Shown piece by piece: positions 59,456 to 64,000 of a stretch of DNA of 64,000 nt. The notes beneath the pieces were generated by a model, which was not told the DNA's origin, did no database searches, and was given only the letters and a program-made list of their open reading frames with translations. Origin of the DNA: Centropus unirufus (taxonomy: Eukaryota; Chordata; Aves; Cuculiformes; Centropidae); the NCBI GenBank assembly GCA_013397695.1, contig VYZI01000828.1, forward strand, positions 40,080-104,079, in the 5' to 3' direction. Positions within the stretch are counted from its first letter, which is position 1; each line of letters opens with the position of its first letter. The translations under genes were made by a program, and so were the position numbers.

Positions 59456-62400
59456 ACCAAAAGCTTCATTTGTGGTTACCCCATTTTCCAGAAATCCAGC
59501 TTTTATCCGTGAGGGGACCAGTCAGACTGCTGGCTGCACTCTGGGCTGAAATGGTTTGCTTCTTAAGCAGCAGACCTGAAAGTCATACAGCAAATGCTAC
59601 GGTGAAAACTTTGCTCTCTCCCTCTGACACATGGAAGTCCCTGCTCTGTTCAGAGGATTTGGCTTTTGAAAGCCAGATCATGCTTCTCCCCCCGAGTTGA
59701 GAATTCTCAGGTTATCAAACTGCAAGGGTTCAGAAGTGTTTTCCATTGGGAATGGTTTTTATCCACCACACTGGCAATTGCAGGCAGTGGCTGTTACTGA
59801 CTCCAAGCTGTCATTGTTAATAATACCTTGTTATTAATCAGATTTGAACAACCCTGGTCAGTGTTTACTGGTTGGCAAACTGGATAGAGAAAAGCCTGAT
59901 TCAGGACAGATTTGTTTTTACAGTTCCGAACGTGCAAACGGAAGGTTTCAGAGTGTGTAGGGAATGCCTTTTACAAGGCAAACGGGTTTGTAGTTGCAGC
60001 CTGAAGAACTCCACCTAAATTCCACAGACCTATTTGAGCAATTTCTAGTAGTTTATTCCCTCAATCCAGCATCGGACTGGGTTCCTAACAGAGATTTAAT
60101 GCTCTCACAATTCAATATCTGTCTGCAGGGATGCCAAGACACCAACAGCTCTGTGGTTTAACAGGCGAGTCCTGGCTAAAGATCCCCAGCATTGGAGTAA
60201 CTGAAATAAAGAGGTGATGGAAGGTTTTCCATGTGAATTAAAAGTTCTGCCCTTTTTTTACCAGTGATATTTGGATAGAAATAGATACAAGACCATACAA
60301 AACACTGCCAGGTTACTCTTCCTTTAGATATCTTTAAATACACAGACAGGCAAAGGATTCACATGCTCCCTGCTGCTAAAACGCATCCCATGTACAAACG
60401 CAGATGCTGTCTGTGTGTAAAATCATCTTTGAAATGAATTAGCTCCAGTCTTCACTGCTTTTTGTACTGGGACTAAAGCCTCTCTTGCCCCAAGGAGTGG
60501 GAGTCCTGGTTAGCTACAGAGGAGAGCATTGAGTGGGGTGGCCACCGTAAGAGGTTCAATTTTAAACTGCATTAACCTCAGCACACCAATAACTCCAGGA
60601 CCAAAACCAAGGCAGGGAACTGAAATCAAACAGAACTCTTGCAACAGGGATGAAACAAACTCAGTTCAGTCCTGCTTTAAAAGTGACTGCAGTAAAAGAT
60701 AAAGAGCAAGCAGTAGAACTTTGAGCAGAATGCACACAGAGCACCGTCCCTTCAATAACACTGAGCATTTTCCTTCGAGCTGTGACAGGGAATTCCCAGT
60801 TGTCCCTGGTTTCTTGAGGCTCCCACCCCGAGACCAGCACAGCACTGAAACCCAGGCTGCAGCTGCGCCGTCTCCCTACTGAATCATCTTGATTGTCATT
60901 AGATTTATTAACATTTGCCTCATGCCAAGGCCAAGCAAGTTACCTGCGCCTCTCAAATAGCTCTTTTAAACTTTTACAGGTAAATAAAAGTTTGAGAGTA
61001 CAACACAACCTAAGTTTTTATTTTAAAGAGAGGAACACTCCACGTCCTGTGTTTCCTCTCTCAGGGTCCTGGCTGGGTGTTTGGAAGATGCCAACAGTGC
61101 CCTATGATGAAGTTACATTACAGGCAGTCTCAGGCACACCGAGCTAAAGCCAAAGGTCTGAGAAAGCAGAGCCAGCTTTCACTGATGGAAACAAAGTCGA
61201 CCAGGTAGATTGTCACTGGAGTACGCCGCACTCTGAAAGCGTTTGGATTAGGAGAGTCTTACACTGGGTTTACTACAAGCATTTAACATTGTTCCTTCTG
61301 GTAATGAAGTGCTTATTATTGGCACACTGAAGTGCCAGGCTGTTCCCCAACCCCTGCTAATTCTAACGTGGGTTCTGTGCTGTCACATCTCTTTCCCCAA
61401 CAGCTCTATACTAGGTCAACTCTATAACCTGCTTTCCTGCTGAAAAGCAAGGCTTATAAATTAGATTCATTTCTAAATTTAGGAGTGATGGGATCAGTCA
61501 TTACTGGTCTTATTTTTTCAAGCAGATTTCAAGGGAATTCATAAAGCAACTACTGCTTCTTGCTTAAGAGTTTACAGAGGTCCTAAACTACAACTCTCAT
61601 CTGCATTTGCTGCCAAGGCCATGGTCTCAGCATTAACCCAGAGCTTTTATTGCAGGAGCAAGATCAAGGGGGTTCTTCTTCCAAAATAATCTTACGTTTT
61701 AGCAGGACTTCACATATCATATCTGCAGGTCCCCCAGTCTGTGCGATATATATGTAGACAGTTCACTAGGAACAAGCATCAGCTGAGGGAGAAGGGAAGA
61801 TCACTCAGTTGTGCCACCAGGCAGACTTTAGAAAGCAGTTTTCCAACCTGAAATCTACTCTGGATGAGAAAAGGCAGTGAGGGAGATCCCTCGCAGCCAC
61901 CGGATGCTGCTGCTGGTCCCAGGCTGCTCCCTGGGAGAGAGATCTTGGCATCGCTGCCAAGAGATGGCTCACAGGGAAAACCCACATCGATGCCACCGAA
62001 GGCTGAAGCGCCCTTTGTTTCCCATGGCGGGGAGGTTGGTCCTCCATCGCCGCGCAGCCCGCCTGGCGCTGGGTCCGCAGAGCCGCGTGCAGCCAGGAGG
62101 GAGGAGGGAGATGCCACGGAACCACATTCCAGGGCTTCAGCACGCTGAGGAATAATCAGATACTTGTTTAATAACTGCAGAGAAGGACAGCCCAGTTCTT
62201 ATCATCGGGCCCTCTGGAGATTTGACATCCTTGGCATTGTATCCGAAGAGGAAGGAAATTTCTCACTTCCCTAGCTATTTCAGTTATATAAATCAATTGT
62301 TGAAGGATGGTTTAACTGGTCTGCGTGTAGGAACCAACTGTGCTTGAGCTTAGATGCTCTTTGGAGACACCAATCTATAAATTACAGATACAATGCTTTG

Positions 62401-62464
62401 TAATTGATTACTAGATTGCCTCTACACTCAAAAAAGGGTGAAGTCTACCAGTTAGAAAGAAAGG

Positions 62465-62878
62465 AGGGCTGAAGCACCTCTGCTGTGAGGACAGGCTGGG
62501 AGAGCTGGGGATATTCAGCCTGGAGAAGACTCCAGGGAGACCTCATAATGGCATTCTAGTACCTGAAGGGAGCTATAGGAAAGCTGGAGCTGGAAGGACT
62601 TTTTACAAGGGTGTGTAGTGATAGGATGAAGGGGAATGGTTTTACATTGGAGAGGGGAAGACTTAGACTGGATATCAGGAGGAAATTTTTCACAATGAGG
62701 GTGAGAAGGCCCTGGCCCAGGTTGCCCAGAGATGGCTGCCCCATCCCTGGAGGTGTTGAAGGCTAGATTGGATGGGGCTTGGAGCCCCCTGATCCAGTGG
62801 GAGGTGTCCCTGCCCATGGCAGGGGGTTGGAACAGGATGGGCTTTGAGGTGCCTTCCAACCCAACCTGTTCTATGAAA
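62465..62878 (+). mobile_element. CR1 LINE 3' fragment, 414 bp (intergenic)
   Basis: AGGACAGGCTGGGAGAGCTG, GATATCAGGAGGAAATTTTT, GCCCCATCCCTGGAGGTGTT and the end TTCCAACCCAACCTGTTCTA. It is the only CR1 in the 11 kb upstream of the promoter. Confidence 0.93.
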
Positions 62879-64000
62879 CCTACTTGAATTTATACCGGCA
62901 GGTAGGATGCCCGGTCTGTTTGTTCCCTGACTGCGGAGCTGTTTGACCAGGTTCCTTTGGATTCAAAGCCCAGGTGCTGTCACCAAATGCTGACTGGCCC
63001 TCTCTTTCTCAGCTCCTGGGAACATCTTTGTCTCGCCAGCCAGGCAAGTGCTTTCAGCTGCACAGACTTAGAGAACTTACAAGAAACCATTAGTAAGGGT
63101 GCTGAGTTAGAACATTTTGAGCAAAGAGAAAGGTACCATGAGCCACAAAGCCAATAAAAAGATGGAAAAATTCTGACGATACCTGTGGTGGCTCTGTGAG
63201 CAGAAAGGCCACCGGGTTACTACATCAGGCAACCTAAAAGCAAACATTGTGGGTATTGTTCCCAAGTCTCAGCTTGTCACTAGTGCCCTGTGGACTCAGA
63301 CACAGTGAGGAACCTGTCCTGGGCTGTAGGAGCTCAGGGGTGAGTTGGTGTCACAATGGATGTGATGAACCTGCTGGGAAATGAAAACTAAAGGCACAGT
63401 AAGTCACATGGCAGCAGGTCCAGGTATCCGTTTGTAGGACAAGCATCTTTTCCACAGCCCATCCCTCACAACTGGCATGAATCTGCTTATTTTGCCCACT
63501 ATTTGATTGAGAGTGAAAACTCAAGTGAAAAAGGGGAGGTCTCAGTTGTACAGCAGCTTTTCCATCCTCCTCTCCGCACGGAAGGGTCAGTGTCCTCCCC
63601 TTCCAGAGGCCCACAGAGCAGTATTTCTCCTGGGGTTTCGATGGTTCAAGGCATTTGGTTGATGCAATTCACTTCACTTGGGATAAAATCTATATTATGC
63701 TATTCTAAAAGCACTTGATCTCCCTTAGCCCAAACACCTCAATTCTCATCGAGATCAGAGACATTTGGTTACACCTAAACCCAGCAGTGGCCTTTTTTTT
63801 TGCTGCAGTGGGGGTTGAACAGCCAGCAGTTCTACCTCCTGTGCACCATCCTTGAAGTGCTCAAGTCATGACGGAAACTGGGTAATTAACTGTGGATGAA
63901 CACTAGTTCACATTTTTCAAGCAGCTTTCAAAATAATTTGTGTACTGTTTTTAACAAAATGTTATTTCTGGTCCCAACTTGTTGCTTACAGGCAAGGTTC

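Larger units (their letters stand above)
53181..64000. other. Upstream intergenic DNA
   Basis: Contains the inverted repeat at 53.6-54.1 kb, the G-rich patch at 55.66 kb, and one CR1 at 62.5 kb. The stretches 56.2-62.4 kb and 62.9-64.0 kb are moderately AT-rich and featureless to me. MAU2 should lie to the right in the same orientation; its C-terminal exons were looked for on the minus strand and not found, so its 3' end is probably beyond the window or is only UTR here. Confidence 0.6.

Overview
This window is vertebrate, almost certainly avian, nuclear DNA. It is spliced, GC-rich and gene-sparse, and scattered with 22 short, 5'-truncated CR1 LINE pieces whose 3' ends carry the ATTCTRTG-type octamers typical of bird genomes. 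There are no operons, CRISPR arrays or other prokaryotic features, and most long open frames here are chance.

One protein-coding gene fills most of the window: GATAD2A (p66-alpha), a subunit of the NuRD chromatin-remodelling and deacetylase complex, on the minus strand. Ten coding exons could be placed by homology recall and by GT/AG splice sites. Their phases join into one 1,803-nt frame (600 residues) from ATG at 23768 to TAA at 3965. A 3.2-kb 3' UTR runs to an AATAAA at 751-756 followed by a GU-rich stretch. The 5' end lies in a CpG island at about 51.3-53.2 kb, where a non-coding first exon is inferred (donor at 52538). The exon pairs encode, in order: an N-terminus with a K30 SUMO consensus, the MBD2-binding coiled coil, PPPL(V/L) motifs of the type that dock ZMYND8, a conserved central domain, a CX2CX17CX2C GATA zinc finger, and a conserved tail.

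Layout: 1-730, intergenic with one CR1; 735-3964, 3' UTR; 3965-14538, compact block of nine coding exons with CR1s all antisense to the gene; 14.5-23.5 kb, intron 2; 23.5-23.8 kb, start-codon exon; 23.8-52.5 kb, intron 1, with 11 CR1s, a 43-bp minisatellite at 35.3 kb, a possible alternative exon at 24.7 kb and an inverted repeat at 29.5 kb; 50.9-53.2 kb, CpG island with three tandem-repeat systems around a 97-bp run of N; 53.2-64 kb, upstream intergenic DNA with a 0.5-kb inverted repeat that may be two opposed LTR fragments. No MAU2 (the expected upstream neighbour) or TSSK6/NDUFA13 (expected downstream) exon was recognised.

I found no new multi-gene system. The most worthwhile leads are the repeat-rich promoter island with paired EBF-like palindromes, the candidate alternative 5' exon, the 43-bp minisatellite, the opposed LTR-like arms, and an avian-specific second SUMO consensus in exon 2.
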